DNA of 64,000 nt from the NCBI RefSeq assembly GCF_040361255.1, contig NZ_APNG01000010.1:100426-164425 (forward strand), in the 5' to 3' direction. Position numbers and translations under genes: made by a program. Numbering within the stretch: the first letter of the stretch is position 1; each line of letters starts with the position of its first letter. The stretch is from Salinisphaera sp040361255. GTDB lineage: Bacteria; Pseudomonadota; Gammaproteobacteria; Nevskiales; Salinisphaeraceae. The notes under the pieces were generated by a model that was not told the origin of the DNA, made no database searches, and worked only from the letters and a program-made list of their open reading frames with translations. Shown here piece after piece: positions 25,970 through 35,097 of the stretch.

Positions 25970-26541
25970 GTAGTTTCTCCACTGATTATTGTTTCGTTCG
26001 CACGCGGCTCAGTCGTCGACCGAATCGCTGTGCGTGCTCGATGCGACTGCATAGCGAACATCTGGTCGCAAAGCGTATGCGTGCGTGGGCGCGTGGTCAA
26101 CGCGAACCTGAAATGGAGCGTGTAACCCGCGCGGGACAAAATAACGAAATACAGGTTTGCGGACGTGCCCTGGTCGAATCGTCGATCGCAGTCGCTGTAA
26201 GCGCGCTAAAGGCCCGAGATGATTGGCCATGGTGGGGTTAAAGGCGGGAGCGATTGTCCATGTCGCAGGGCCGGTTCTATTGCTTAAATCATAGTTCTGT
26301 ATAGGCAAGCACTATCTTCGCGACGAACATGCAGTTTATCGAAACGCAATTTTACTCTAGCGAACGAAGCCTTTGTCGGACCAAGTATTCACAGCAAACA
26401 CAGGCTTTGCCGGCGGTGGCGGCGATGAATTTATAGGTGCTTCCGGGGGTGGAAGGTTATACCTTGGTATGAATTGGCCGATGCAATGGACCAGACAGGT
26501 CTAGCGCGCTAAAACAGCGGGTCGCAGGTCGGCGACAATGG
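25970..26541. other. Long intergenic region with reduced GC, no gene seen
   Basis: This gap lies upstream of the TAXI operon. It includes an AT-richer stretch (about 26270-26480), a 12-bp palindrome ATACCTTGGTAT at 26459-26470, and two copies of AGCGCGCTAAA (about 26197 and 26502). Small open frames on either strand lack coding bias. It probably carries the TAXI promoter and the end of the adjacent transcript. Confidence 0.5.
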
Positions 26542-27888
26542 TTACGGCGCGGGATTTGCAGCACCACTTCGCGACACGCGCCAGACCGTATTGCCCACGT
26601 CGTCGGCCACCAGCAGGTCACCGGCCGTATCGATCACGACCCCGACCGGCCGACCTTTGGCCTCGTCGTTCTGTATGAAGCCATCGAGAACGACCCGTGG
26701 CGCGCCGGCCGGTGCGCCGTTGTCGAATGGTACGAAGATCACGCGATAGCCACTACGCGGTTTGCGGTTCCAGGAACCGTGTTGGCCGACAAACATACCG
26801 TTGGCGAAGTCGCCCCCGAGCGCGTTGTCGCGGCTGTAATAAAGGCCCAGCGACGCAGTATGCGGGCCGAGCGCATAGTCGGGCTTGATCGCTTTCGCGA
26901 CGAGCTCCGGCTTTTGCGGTTCGACGCGCGTATCGACGTGGTCGCCAAAGTAGCTGTACGGCCAGCCGTAGAAGCCGCCGTCCTCGACCGAGGTCATGTA
27001 GTCCGGTACCAGATCGCTTCCGATTTCGTCGCGTTCGTTGACCACCGTCCATAAGGTGTGTCCGCCGTCGGGCTGGGGTACGAAGGCCAGGCCGTTGGGA
27101 TTGCGCAGGCCGCTGGCATAAATATCGTGTTCCGCGCTCTCCGGGTCGATCTCCCAGATCGCAGCGCGACCTTGCTCGGCTGCCATGCCGTTTTCGCCGA
27201 TATTGCTGTTGGAACCCACGGTTGCATACAGCGTTGCGCCATCCGGGCTGGCGATGACGTTCTTGGTCCAATGGTGATTGATCGGTCCGGCCGGCAGTTT
27301 GACCAGTTCACGCCCCGGGGCGTCGATGCGGTCGGCACCGTCGGTGTAGTCGAAGGCCACCACTGCGTCGGTATTGGCGACATAGAGAGTGTGGTCGATA
27401 ACGGTCATGCCGAACGGCGAAAACAGGTCGTCGAGGAATACGTGCTGCTCGTCTGCGCGGCCGTCGCCGTCGGTATCGCGCAGTAACGTGATTCGATCGG
27501 CACTGGGCACGCCGGCGCCGGCGCGTGCCATGACCTTCTTCTTCACCCAGCCGGTAAGCCCGGTGGCATCCTGCGGGCGCTTGGGTGCATTGCTTTCGGC
27601 GACGAGCACATCGCCATTTGGAAGTACGTAGAGCCAGCGTGGGTGGTCCAGCCCCTCGGCAAAGGCATTGACCGTCAGTCCAGGGCCGGGATTCGGTTTT
27701 TCGCCTTCGGCCCAGCGGTTGGCCTTAGCAATATTGACCGTCGGAATGAACGAACTTTCGGGCTCGGGCAGCGTGGGGTTCGGGCCCATGCCTTCTTCGA
27801 CCGACAGGCGGGCTTCATGCCCGCAACCCGCGGCGACCAGGGTGGCGAAAGCGGCGATAAAGATACGGGAAAGCGCGGTGCGGGCCAT
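26542..27888 (-). CDS. PQQ-type sorbosone dehydrogenase-like lipoprotein
   Basis: The N-terminus ends in a lipobox (FATLVAAGC), so the protein is probably a lipid-anchored periplasmic enzyme. The body is a six-bladed beta-propeller of the L-sorbosone/soluble glucose dehydrogenase family: HPRWLYVLPNGDVLVAES, NHHWTKNVIASPDGATLYATVGS, GLRNPNGLAFVPQ and FVGQHGSWNRKPRSGYRV. Such enzymes oxidise sugar-like substrates, often with PQQ. The 448-residue length is normal. No PQQ biosynthesis genes are in the window, and it is transcribed alone or with the SDR gene 69 nt upstream. Confidence 0.85.
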   Translation of the reverse strand: MARTALSRIFIAAFATLVAAGCGHEARLSVEEGMGPNPTLPEPESSFIPTVNIAKANRWAEGEKPNPGPGLTVNAFAEGLDHPRWLYVLPNGDVLVAESNAPKRPQDATGLTGWVKKKVMARAGAGVPSADRITLLRDTDGDGRADEQHVFLDDLFSPFGMTVIDHTLYVANTDAVVAFDYTDGADRIDAPGRELVKLPAGPINHHWTKNVIASPDGATLYATVGSNSNIGENGMAAEQGRAAIWEIDPESAEHDIYASGLRNPNGLAFVPQPDGGHTLWTVVNERDEIGSDLVPDYMTSVEDGGFYGWPYSYFGDHVDTRVEPQKPELVAKAIKPDYALGPHTASLGLYYSRDNALGGDFANGMFVGQHGSWNRKPRSGYRVIFVPFDNGAPAGAPRVVLDGFIQNDEAKGRPVGVVIDTAGDLLVADDVGNTVWRVSRSGAANPAP

Positions 27889-27957
27889 GGCGTTACAGCG
27901 GCGAGGGTAACCGTCGTACTCTAGCGCAAGACCACACCGACCGTATCGGCTTGGAGC

Positions 27958-28725
27958 CTATTTCGGCTGCATGCGAATCCCGCCGTCCAAACGGATGGTG
28001 CTGCCGTTGAGCATGGTGTTTTCGATGATGTCGCGAGCCAGCCGTGCATATTCTTCCGGTTGGCCGAGGCGGGGCGGGAACGGCACCATCTTGCCCAGCG
28101 AATCGCGTACCTCCTCAGGCAGCTCGGCCATCATTGGGGTGTCGAAAATACCGGGCGCGATGGTCATCACACGAATGCCATGACGGGCGAGCTCGCGTGC
28201 GATCGGCAGGGTCATACTTACGATACCGCCCTTGGACGCAGAGTATGACGCCTGGCCAATCTGGCCCTCGAAGGCCGCGACCGAGGCGGTATTGATGATC
28301 ACGCCGCGTTCGTCGTCGGCCTGGCCTTCGCCGGGGGCCATCGCTTCGGATGCCAGACGAATCATATTGAAGCTGCCGATCAGATTGATCTGGATGACCT
28401 TGGAAAAAGTCTCTAGATCGTGTGGGCCGTTCTTGCCGAGCACCTTCGACGGAATGCCGATACCGGCACAGTTGAGCAGCCCGTGCAACGCGCCGCCATG
28501 CTGGCGCGCGGCGGTTACCGCCGCCTTGCCATCTTCTTCGCGGGTGACATCGCAGTGAACGAAGCGTGCGGCATCGCCCAGCGCCTCGGCGGTTTGGTGC
28601 CCGGCGTTCGTATTGACGTCGGCAAGCACGACACGCGCACCGGCTTCAACCAGCATGCGCGCACTTGCTGCGCCCAGCCCGGAACCGCCGCCGGTGATCA
28701 GAAAACAGCGCTCGGTAATCTGCAT
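27958..28725 (-). CDS. SDR oxidoreductase, 3-hydroxyacyl-CoA dehydrogenase type II-like
   Basis: This 255-residue short-chain dehydrogenase has the NAD-binding TGGGSGLGAASARML, VLADVN, the NCAGIGIPSKV motif and the catalytic Ser-Tyr-Lys (NTASVAAFEGQIGQASYSASKGG). The segment around GKNGPHDLETFSKVIQINL and the ending TMLNGSTIRLDGGIRM match the HSD10/FabG-like 3-hydroxyacyl-CoA dehydrogenases that act in fatty-acid or isoleucine breakdown. ATG 28725 is chosen because AGGAG lies upstream at a good distance and it places the Rossmann motif at residue 10. Confidence 0.88.
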   Translation of the reverse strand: MQITERCFLITGGGSGLGAASARMLVEAGARVVLADVNTNAGHQTAEALGDAARFVHCDVTREEDGKAAVTAARQHGGALHGLLNCAGIGIPSKVLGKNGPHDLETFSKVIQINLIGSFNMIRLASEAMAPGEGQADDERGVIINTASVAAFEGQIGQASYSASKGGIVSMTLPIARELARHGIRVMTIAPGIFDTPMMAELPEEVRDSLGKMVPFPPRLGQPEEYARLARDIIENTMLNGSTIRLDGGIRMQPK

Positions 28726-28935
28726 GGCTTCTCCTCTCGAGTTGTTCTGGTTCGATGTTCTCGTACGAAAGCCTACCACCGGGCCAGCTGGTGGGTGCCA
28801 CACCCCGGCAAGGTCACGCTGTTATCGCGGGTGCGTGCGCATATTCCCTGAGCGAAGGATTGCGGATAGCACCTCCCGATTGCCGGTGGTCCACTGAGTC
28901 GGCCGATTCGTCGTTTTCCGACACACAAGGATCTC

Positions 28936-31077
28936 ATGAGCAAGAATCCACACACCGAGTCCAATCGCGGTCCCGCAAGCGCCAACCCCGAGCTCAAGCG
29001 CGATTCTAAGAGCAAGGATCTGGCACGCGACCGCATGGATGCCACCGATCAGGATCTGCGTACCAACCAGGGTGTACGCATCGCCGATAACCATAATCAG
29101 CTCAAGGCGGGCGAACGTGGTCCGACGTTGATGGAAGACTTCATCTTTCGCGAAAAGATGAACCACTTCGACAACGAGCGAATCCCCGAGCGTATCGTGC
29201 ATGCACGCGGTGCCGCCGCTCACGGTTACTTCGAGCCTTACGAGAATGCCGCGCGGTACTCCAAGGCCGCGGTGTTTCGCGATGCCGTTACACCCGTGTT
29301 CACCCGCTTTTCCACCGTTCAAGGCTCACGCGGCTCGAACGATACGGTTCGGGATGTGCGTGGTTTCGCCACCAAGTTCTATACCTCGGAAGGCAACTGG
29401 GACCTGGTTGGCAACAACATGCCGGTATTCTTCATCCAGGACGCGATGAAGTTTCCCGACTTCGTGCATGCGGTCAAACCCGAGCCGCATAACGAAATCC
29501 CGCAGGGCCAGTCGGCGCACGACACGCTCTGGGATTTCGTCTCGCTGATGCCGGAAACCGCGCACATGATTCTGTGGACGATGTCCGACCGCGCGTTTCC
29601 GCGACATTATCGCTTCATGGAAGGCTTCGGCGTGCATACGTTCCGATTGGTCGATGCCGAGGGCAAATCACGCTTCGTCAAGTTCCATTGGAAACCGATC
29701 GCCGGTACTTGTTCGTTGATCTGGGACGAAGCCCAGTTGCTCTGGGGGCGCGACCCGGACTTCAACCGTCGCGAGATGTGGAAGGACATCCAGAACGGCG
29801 ACGTGCTCGAATGGGAGCTCGGCATTCAGGTGGTCGAAGAAGAAGACGAGATGAGCTTCGACTACGACATACTCGATGCCACCAAGATCATTCCCGAGGA
29901 AGAAGTGCCGGTCGAGATGATTGGCAAACTCACCCTCAACCGCAACCCGGACAACTATTTCGCTGAAACCGAACAGGTGGCGTTCTCGCCCGGGCATATC
30001 GTGCCGGGTATCGATTTCAGCAACGACCCGCTGCTACAGGGCCGGCTGTTCTCGTATCTGGATACCCAGATGCTGCGTCTGGGCGGGCCGAATTTCCACG
30101 AGATTCCGATCAACCGTCCGGTCTGTCCGTTCGCCAACAACCAGCGCGATTCGATGCATCGCCAGACCATCAATACCGGTCAGGCCTCCTACGAGCCGAA
30201 CTCGATCGATGGCGGGTATCCGAGCGAAACCGCGTCCGGCCCGGAACGTGGTGGTTTCGAATCGGTGAACGAAAAGGTCGACGCGCACAAGATTCGCGGG
30301 CGCAGTGATTCGTTCCAGGATCATTACTCGCAGGCGCGCCTGTTCTGGAACAGCCAGACGGATGTGGAAAAGGAACACATCATCCAGGCGTATACCTTCG
30401 AACTGTCCAAGGTCGAGCGTCCTTATATCCGCGAGCGCATCATTCAGTGGATGCTGCCCAATATCTCCATGGATCTCGCCCAGGCCGTCGGCGAAATGCA
30501 CGGCGTGGAAGTACCGGACGGTCCCACTGCCTCGGAAGAGGAATATGGGCGTGGCCGTACCGAAAAATCCGAAGCACTGAGTCTGATGGCGCGTCTTCCC
30601 GGCGATATCAAGCACCGGAAGGTTGCGATTCTTGCCGCCGACGGCGTGGATGCCGGCAAAATCACCGAGCTCAAGGAGAAGCTCACCGAAGGCGGCGCGA
30701 TGGCTTTCGTGATTGCCCCGAGCATGGCACCGCTCAAGGCCGCCAACGGCGAAACCATCGAGTCGGACGCGATGCTCAACGGCTTGCCGTCGGTGACCAT
30801 GGATGCCGTGATCGTCGCGGGTGGCGAAGAAAGCATCAAGCGCCTGCGCAAATCGGGCTTGAGCCTGTATTACCTGCAAGAGGCCTACAAGCATCTCAAG
30901 GTGATTGCGGCCGTATCGCAGGGCAGTGAACTGATGGAAGCCGCCGGGCTCGATAGCAGCGAAGAAGGCGTCATCGTCGGCGAGCGCGTCGAGGATGTCT
31001 TTGGTGAGTTCTGCGAACACCTCGGCCAGCATCGCGTATGGGCACGCAACGACAAGGCCAACGAAATGCCGGCCTGA
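28936..31077 (+). CDS. katE: Large-subunit (clade 2) catalase HPII
   Basis: The 713-residue size and architecture are those of HPII: an N-terminal extension, a catalase core with the active-site histidine in VHARGAAAHGYFEPYE, RFSTVQGSRGSNDTVRDVRGFATKFYT (read as separate motifs), and the heme-tyrosine region RLFSYLDTQMLRLG. A C-terminal class I glutamine-amidotransferase/flavodoxin-like domain follows (KVAILAADGVDAGKI, AVIVAGGEESIKRL). It breaks down hydrogen peroxide in the cytoplasm and is often stationary-phase controlled. The gene is monocistronic with a terminator right behind it. Confidence 0.97.
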   Translation: MSKNPHTESNRGPASANPELKRDSKSKDLARDRMDATDQDLRTNQGVRIADNHNQLKAGERGPTLMEDFIFREKMNHFDNERIPERIVHARGAAAHGYFEPYENAARYSKAAVFRDAVTPVFTRFSTVQGSRGSNDTVRDVRGFATKFYTSEGNWDLVGNNMPVFFIQDAMKFPDFVHAVKPEPHNEIPQGQSAHDTLWDFVSLMPETAHMILWTMSDRAFPRHYRFMEGFGVHTFRLVDAEGKSRFVKFHWKPIAGTCSLIWDEAQLLWGRDPDFNRREMWKDIQNGDVLEWELGIQVVEEEDEMSFDYDILDATKIIPEEEVPVEMIGKLTLNRNPDNYFAETEQVAFSPGHIVPGIDFSNDPLLQGRLFSYLDTQMLRLGGPNFHEIPINRPVCPFANNQRDSMHRQTINTGQASYEPNSIDGGYPSETASGPERGGFESVNEKVDAHKIRGRSDSFQDHYSQARLFWNSQTDVEKEHIIQAYTFELSKVERPYIRERIIQWMLPNISMDLAQAVGEMHGVEVPDGPTASEEEYGRGRTEKSEALSLMARLPGDIKHRKVAILAADGVDAGKITELKEKLTEGGAMAFVIAPSMAPLKAANGETIESDAMLNGLPSVTMDAVIVAGGEESIKRLRKSGLSLYYLQEAYKHLKVIAAVSQGSELMEAAGLDSSEEGVIVGERVEDVFGEFCEHLGQHRVWARNDKANEMPA

Positions 31078-31104
31078 TCGAACGTGCGTTGGACGATGTA
31101 AAGC

Positions 31105-31138
31105 AAGGTCCCGGTGGTTTTCTGCCGGGCCTTTTTTT
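31105..31138 (+). terminator. Rho-independent terminator after katE
   Basis: AAGGTCCCGG pairs with CCGGGCCTT (one bulged T) around a short loop, and is followed by seven T residues. It starts about 27 bp after the katE stop. Confidence 0.85.
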
Positions 31139-31143
31139 GGCTG

Positions 31144-31479
31144 TCAGTCCCGGTCCGGCCAGCCGAAGCGGTCGAGATCCACCTTGCCGCCGATAAAAAC
31201 CACCCCTTCTTCTTCGAGTCGCCGCCGCTGTGCCAGCGCGGCCGTGCTGGCAGCGGGCAACGAAATACGTCCCTGGGCGTTGATGACACGATGCCAGGGC
31301 AGACCCGAGGGGCATCGATGCATGGCGTAACCGACCTGTCGCGCCGCACGCGGGCGGCCGATCAAACGCGCGATACGTCCATAAGTGGTCACGCGGCCCG
31401 CTGGAATACGGCGTACCGCGTCGAACACGGCAGCGTAGGCATTGTCGGCGCCGGCTTGGCGGTCGTGTGAATCGGGCAT
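31144..31479 (-). CDS. Alkyltransferase-like protein (MGMT fold without active cysteine)
   Basis: The fold follows the C-terminal domain of O6-methylguanine-DNA methyltransferase: RIPAGRVTTYGRIARLIG (helix-turn-helix), ARQVGYAMHRCP, and the active-site region LPWHRVINAQGRIS. The reactive cysteine of the PCHR motif is replaced by Trp (PWHR), the defining change of ATL proteins, which bind alkylated guanine and hand it to nucleotide-excision repair instead of repairing it. ATG 31479 gives a 111-residue protein, the normal ATL length; the longer frame upstream is arbitrary. uvrB is 21 kb away in the same window. Confidence 0.92.
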   Translation of the reverse strand: MPDSHDRQAGADNAYAAVFDAVRRIPAGRVTTYGRIARLIGRPRAARQVGYAMHRCPSGLPWHRVINAQGRISLPAASTAALAQRRRLEEEGVVFIGGKVDLDRFGWPDRD

Positions 31480-31565
31480 ATCAGTCGCGTGCGTCGGCTT
31501 TACAGGGTAGCGGCAGAGTGGCACAAAGACAGGAGCCCTTGACCAGATAACCACGAGCCCTGCTT

Positions 31566-32744
31566 ATGAGTGAAGCCTATATCGTATCTGCGCTGCGTAC
31601 TGCCGGCGGCCGCCGCGGTGGTCGATTGGCGGGTTGGCATCCGGTCGATCTGGCAGCCACGCTGATCGACGGTCTGGTCGCGCGTACCAAGGCGTCGCCC
31701 GAGACGGTAGACGACGTGATTCTGGGCTGTGTGGGCCAGGTGGGCGAACAGGCGGCCAATGTCGCCCGAAACGCCGTTCTCGCCTCGAGCCTGCCCGAGT
31801 CCGTGCCAGGCACGAGCGTGGATCGCCAGTGTGGCTCGTCCCAGCAGGCGCTGCATTTTGCGGCCCAGGCGGTTATGTCCGGTTCGATGGATATTGTGAT
31901 TGCCGGGGGCGTGGAAAGCATGACGCGTGTGCCGATGGGGTCGCCGCTGACGCTGGCCAAGAAAGCCGATATGGGCATTTATATGAGTTCGGGGATTCGC
32001 CAACGCTATCCCCAAACCGAACTGTTCAGTCAGTTCGAGGGCGCGGAGATGGTCGCTGCGAAATATGGCATCGAGCGTGGCGCGCTGGACGAGTTCGCTC
32101 TGGAAAGCCACCAGCGTGCGATTCGCGCGACGCAGACCGGCGCTTTCGAGGACGAGATTCTTCCGGTGTCTGTTCTCGATCCGGAGTCCGGCGAACAGAT
32201 TGTGCATACCGTTGACGAAGGCATACGTTTCGATGCAACGCTCGACTCCATAGCCGGCGTGAAGCTATTGGCAGAAAACGGGCGCATCTCGGCGGCGACC
32301 GCCAGTCAGATCTGCGACGGCGCAAGCGGCGTCATGGTAGTCAGCGAAGCCGGTCTCAAGCGTCTGGGAGTCGAGCCGTTGGCGCGTATTCATCATATGA
32401 GCGTGATGGGGCACGACCCGGTGATCATGCTCGAAGCGCCCTTGCCGGCGACCCATCGTGCGCTCGATCGTGCCGGCATGACGATCGATGATATCGATCT
32501 GTTCGAGGTCAACGAGGCGTTCGCGCCCATTCCGTTGGCGTGGCTGCAGTCGACAGGTGCCGATGCGCAGAAAATGAACGTCAATGGTGGCGCTATCGCG
32601 CTTGGCCATCCCCTGGGTGCGTCGGGTACCAAGCTCATGACGACACTCGTGCATGCGCTCAAGGCCCGCGCAGGGCGCTACGGGCTGCAAACGATGTGTG
32701 AAGGCGGCGGCATGGCTAACGTGACCATCATCGAACGGCTCTAG
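31566..32744 (+). CDS. Thiolase (acetyl-CoA C-acyltransferase)
   Basis: The 392-residue thiolase has the nucleophilic cysteine in SVDRQCGSSQQALHF, the conserved NEAFAP, the GGAIALGHPLGASG motif with the catalytic His, and the second catalytic cysteine in MCEGGGMAN. It cleaves 3-oxoacyl-CoA or condenses acetyl-CoA. The segment MGSPLTLAKKADMGIYMSSGI resembles FadA-like and steroid or long-chain thiolases more than the short biosynthetic PhaA type. It stands alone on the plus strand, 86 nt after the divergent ATL start. Confidence 0.93.
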   Translation: MSEAYIVSALRTAGGRRGGRLAGWHPVDLAATLIDGLVARTKASPETVDDVILGCVGQVGEQAANVARNAVLASSLPESVPGTSVDRQCGSSQQALHFAAQAVMSGSMDIVIAGGVESMTRVPMGSPLTLAKKADMGIYMSSGIRQRYPQTELFSQFEGAEMVAAKYGIERGALDEFALESHQRAIRATQTGAFEDEILPVSVLDPESGEQIVHTVDEGIRFDATLDSIAGVKLLAENGRISAATASQICDGASGVMVVSEAGLKRLGVEPLARIHHMSVMGHDPVIMLEAPLPATHRALDRAGMTIDDIDLFEVNEAFAPIPLAWLQSTGADAQKMNVNGGAIALGHPLGASGTKLMTTLVHALKARAGRYGLQTMCEGGGMANVTIIERL

Positions 32745-32808
32745 GCGATGTGCTGACACCGACTCGTTGAGTTGCGCCTGCGCGTGATTGGGTCGTGCAC
32801 CGGACATA

Positions 32809-32822
32809 TTGATTTCAATCAA
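32809..32822 (+). promoter_or_regulatory. FNR/DNR-type box for nnrS
   Basis: TTGATTTCAATCAA is a perfect match to TTGAT-N4-ATCAA. Its centre is 29.5 bp from the first base of the -10-like CATAGT (32845-32850), which places the site at about -41.5, the class II activator position. The nnrS start is 61 bp downstream of the box. Confidence 0.8.
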
Positions 32823-32882
32823 TGCCCGCAGCGCGCGGGAACCGCATAGTTCACATCATCTGTTGGGTGTGGAGCGGGCGCG

Positions 32883-34106
32883 ATGCCGGGTTCGGTAATC
32901 GAGGCAATGCGGTGTCTGATACGAGCGCCGCATCGACTGTTTTTCCTGGGTGGCCTGTGCGCACTGCTTGCGGGCATGCTCTGGTGGGCGCCGGTTCTGA
33001 TCATGCGCTGGGCCGGTGCGGCGAGCGTCTATCCGATACCGGCGATCTGGCTGCATGCCTGGCTTATGACCCTGGGTGTCTTTCCTTTTTTCGTCTTTGG
33101 TTTCCTGCTCACGGCACTACCGCGGTGGGTGGCTGCGCCGCCGATCAGTGCGTGGCTCTATCGAAGCATGGCCGCTGTTCTTTATGTCGGTTATGCGCTT
33201 ACCGTCGCCGGGACCCTGCTCGGGTTGCCCCTTCTGATCGCGGGTCTCGCGCTGACCGGTATTGCGTGGGCGCTCGGCCTTGTCGCACTCATCCGGTGTC
33301 TTCTTGTGGCGCGGGCCGCGTCACTCATGCATGCGCGCTGGTCGATCATCGTCGCAGCGGTGGGGTGCATCGGCGTGCTCGGCGGGCTGGTCGCGCTTGC
33401 GGATGATAAACGGGCGCTATTCGCGGCGATGCCTTCGCTGTCGCTTTGGGGTTTCGTCGGGCCGATCGTATTCGTGGTAGCGCATCGTATGCTGCCGTTT
33501 TTTTCCGAGCCGATGATTGCCAACTACCGGCGCTACCAGCCACCCTGGAGTCCACCGCTGGTCGTCGCGCTCTCGCTCGGGCACGGCGTATTGGCCTTCA
33601 ACGGCTATGGTGCCTGGCTTTTCGTGGTCGACCTGCCGCTGGCTTTCGTTACTGCGTGGCATGCCATTCGCTGGCGGGGCTGGGCGGCGTCGCATGTACC
33701 CTTGCTCTGGTCGCTGCATATGGCCTTCGCCTGGCTGCCGGTCGCGGCTTGCTTGTCGGCCATCCAGAGCCTGGCTCTTTTCGCGGGCTACGGCGCGGTA
33801 CTGGGTCTTGCGCCCACGCACGCGCTGGGGATGGGCCTTGCCACGAGCATGGTGTTTGCCATGGTCACCCGGGTGAGCCTTGGTCATTCCGGCCGTAAAC
33901 TGGAGATGGATAACCTCAGCGTGCTTTGTTTTCTGATTCTTCAATTGGCGGTAGTCGCACGCCTCATGGCCGAGGCGACCACCGGCAATGCGCGCTGGCT
34001 GTTTCTGTTCGTCGCCATCGGCGCCTGGTTCGAGGCGATATTGCCGTGGGCGATCCGTTACGGACGTATTTATTGCAGCCCGCGTGTCGACGGGCAGCCG
34101 GGCTGA
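32883..34106 (+). CDS. nnrS: NnrS-family membrane protein
   Basis: This 407-residue protein has about 12 membrane segments and the NnrS pattern: an N-terminal APHRLFFLGGLCALLAGMLWW, LPRWV after TM3, VAHRMLPFFS in the middle and HALGMGLATSMVFAMVTRVSLGHSGR near the end. The repeated His and Arg residues are thought to bind heme and copper. NnrS proteins protect cells against NO-driven disruption of iron pools and are part of the NO regulon in many denitrifiers. An FNR/DNR box precedes it and the nor-nir genes follow, so co-regulation is very likely. ATG 32883 is the first good start after that promoter. Confidence 0.9.
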   Translation: MPGSVIEAMRCLIRAPHRLFFLGGLCALLAGMLWWAPVLIMRWAGAASVYPIPAIWLHAWLMTLGVFPFFVFGFLLTALPRWVAAPPISAWLYRSMAAVLYVGYALTVAGTLLGLPLLIAGLALTGIAWALGLVALIRCLLVARAASLMHARWSIIVAAVGCIGVLGGLVALADDKRALFAAMPSLSLWGFVGPIVFVVAHRMLPFFSEPMIANYRRYQPPWSPPLVVALSLGHGVLAFNGYGAWLFVVDLPLAFVTAWHAIRWRGWAASHVPLLWSLHMAFAWLPVAACLSAIQSLALFAGYGAVLGLAPTHALGMGLATSMVFAMVTRVSLGHSGRKLEMDNLSVLCFLILQLAVVARLMAEATTGNARWLFLFVAIGAWFEAILPWAIRYGRIYCSPRVDGQPG

Positions 34107-34118
34107 GCGGGTCGAGGC

Positions 34119-34514
34119 GTGTCGATCGCGGCCTTGTATGTCGTACTGAAAACGCTGCACGTCGGCAGTGTGGTGCTGACGCTGACGTTGTTTGTCGTAC
34201 GCGCTGCCTGGATGGTGTTTGCGCCGGCGAGGCTCGAACAACGCTGGGTGCGCGTGCTGCCACACTGTGTCGATACCGTCCTCCTGCTCAGTGCGCTGGG
34301 ATTGGTCGTCCTGCTCGGCCAGTATCCCGGCGCCCAGCCGTGGCTGAGTGCCAAGGTGCTGGCGCTGCTCGCGTATATCGTGCTCGGCACGATCGGGCTC
34401 AAGCGCGGGCCGACGAAAGCGATCCGTAGCGCAGCCTGTATCGCTGCGCTCCTGGTCTTTGCCTATATCGTGAGCGTGGCGCTCAGCCATAACCCGTACG
34501 GCTTTTTCGCCTGA
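34119..34514 (+). CDS. SirB2-like integral membrane protein
   Basis: This 131-residue protein has four membrane helices (about residues 5-30, 50-67, 74-92 and 103-123), beginning LYVVLKTLHVGSVVLTLTLF, the typical N-terminus of the SirB2 family (KxLHxxxxxLS). The family has no established biochemical role. It starts at GTG 34119, 12 nt after nnrS, so the two form an operon under the FNR box at 32809. The association with nnrS suggests a membrane function in the response to nitrogen oxides. Confidence 0.75.
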   Translation: MSIAALYVVLKTLHVGSVVLTLTLFVVRAAWMVFAPARLEQRWVRVLPHCVDTVLLLSALGLVVLLGQYPGAQPWLSAKVLALLAYIVLGTIGLKRGPTKAIRSAACIAALLVFAYIVSVALSHNPYGFFA

Positions 34515-34813
34515 GCTGAACCACGCCCGTGGTCTGTTCGGTATCGCACCGAACACCGGCCATGGCGCCGCCGATGTCATTACGCTCGGCCACACCCATG
34601 CGCGCAAGCGATTGCCGTTGTCGTTAGAAGCGACGAACCAAGCCGGGCTCGTCTGGCTTGCTGACGCGCGCGCACGAAAGCGAACCAGCGCCGCAGTGCC
34701 GACGGTGTCGGCTTACGCCAGCCGATGGCGGTTGGCGATCGCCCCACGAATTTATAAAACGACAGCAAAAAGAATCGGGCGATTTCCGGGCGTTTGCGAA
34801 ATAAGGAAAAGTC
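34515..34813. other. Intergenic region, hairpin and nor promoter region
   Basis: After the sirB-like gene the sequence contains an inverted repeat GTTCGGT-ATCGC-ACCGAAC at 34536-34554, with no T-run after it, so it may be a weak terminator for nnrS-sirB. The GC content drops from about 34740 towards the nor promoter. No gene with coding bias is seen before the small ORF at 34924. Confidence 0.5.
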
Positions 34814-34827
34814 TTGATTTAGGTCAA
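34814..34827 (+). promoter_or_regulatory. FNR/DNR-type box for the nor operon
   Basis: TTGATTTAGGTCAA matches TTGAT-N4-ATCAA with one change (G for A in the right half). A -10-like TAATCT lies at 34851-34856, 30.5 bp from the box centre, giving the same class II geometry as the other three boxes here. Confidence 0.75.
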
Positions 34828-34923
34828 TGATTCGACATGCTTGGCTGAATTAATCTGGCGCGGCTCGGAAAGCATTTTTGCAGCCGGGCACGACAAAAAA
34901 CATTTGTTCATCCGGGGCAGGTC

Positions 34924-35055
34924 ATGCGTCAAACAACCCTTCCGTGGTTTCTACTCGTTAAATCTCTGGGGCTGGTCGTGGCCGCAGCCTTGTTCGCGAC
35001 CATCGTGTACGCGGGGGTTGAAGTCGTGCGCTACTGGAATCTCATTGGTGTTTGA
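34924..35055 (+). CDS. Small single-span membrane protein in front of norC
   Basis: This 43-residue ORF starts at ATG 34924 with GGGG and GGCAGG close before it. It encodes one clear membrane helix (LVKSLGLVVAAALFATIVYAG) with a short basic N-terminus and a C-terminal tail VRYWNLIGV. It lies about 100 bp downstream of the nor FNR box and 42 bp before norC, so it would be the first translated gene of the nor transcript. I do not recognise a family. By analogy with small subunits such as CcoQ it may help assemble or stabilise the NorCB complex; that is inference only. Confidence 0.5.
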   Translation: MRQTTLPWFLLVKSLGLVVAAALFATIVYAGVEVVRYWNLIGV

Positions 35056-35097
35056 GATTCCTTTGTCAGGCGCGGTGAAAAGGTCTTGGGAGGCTGC

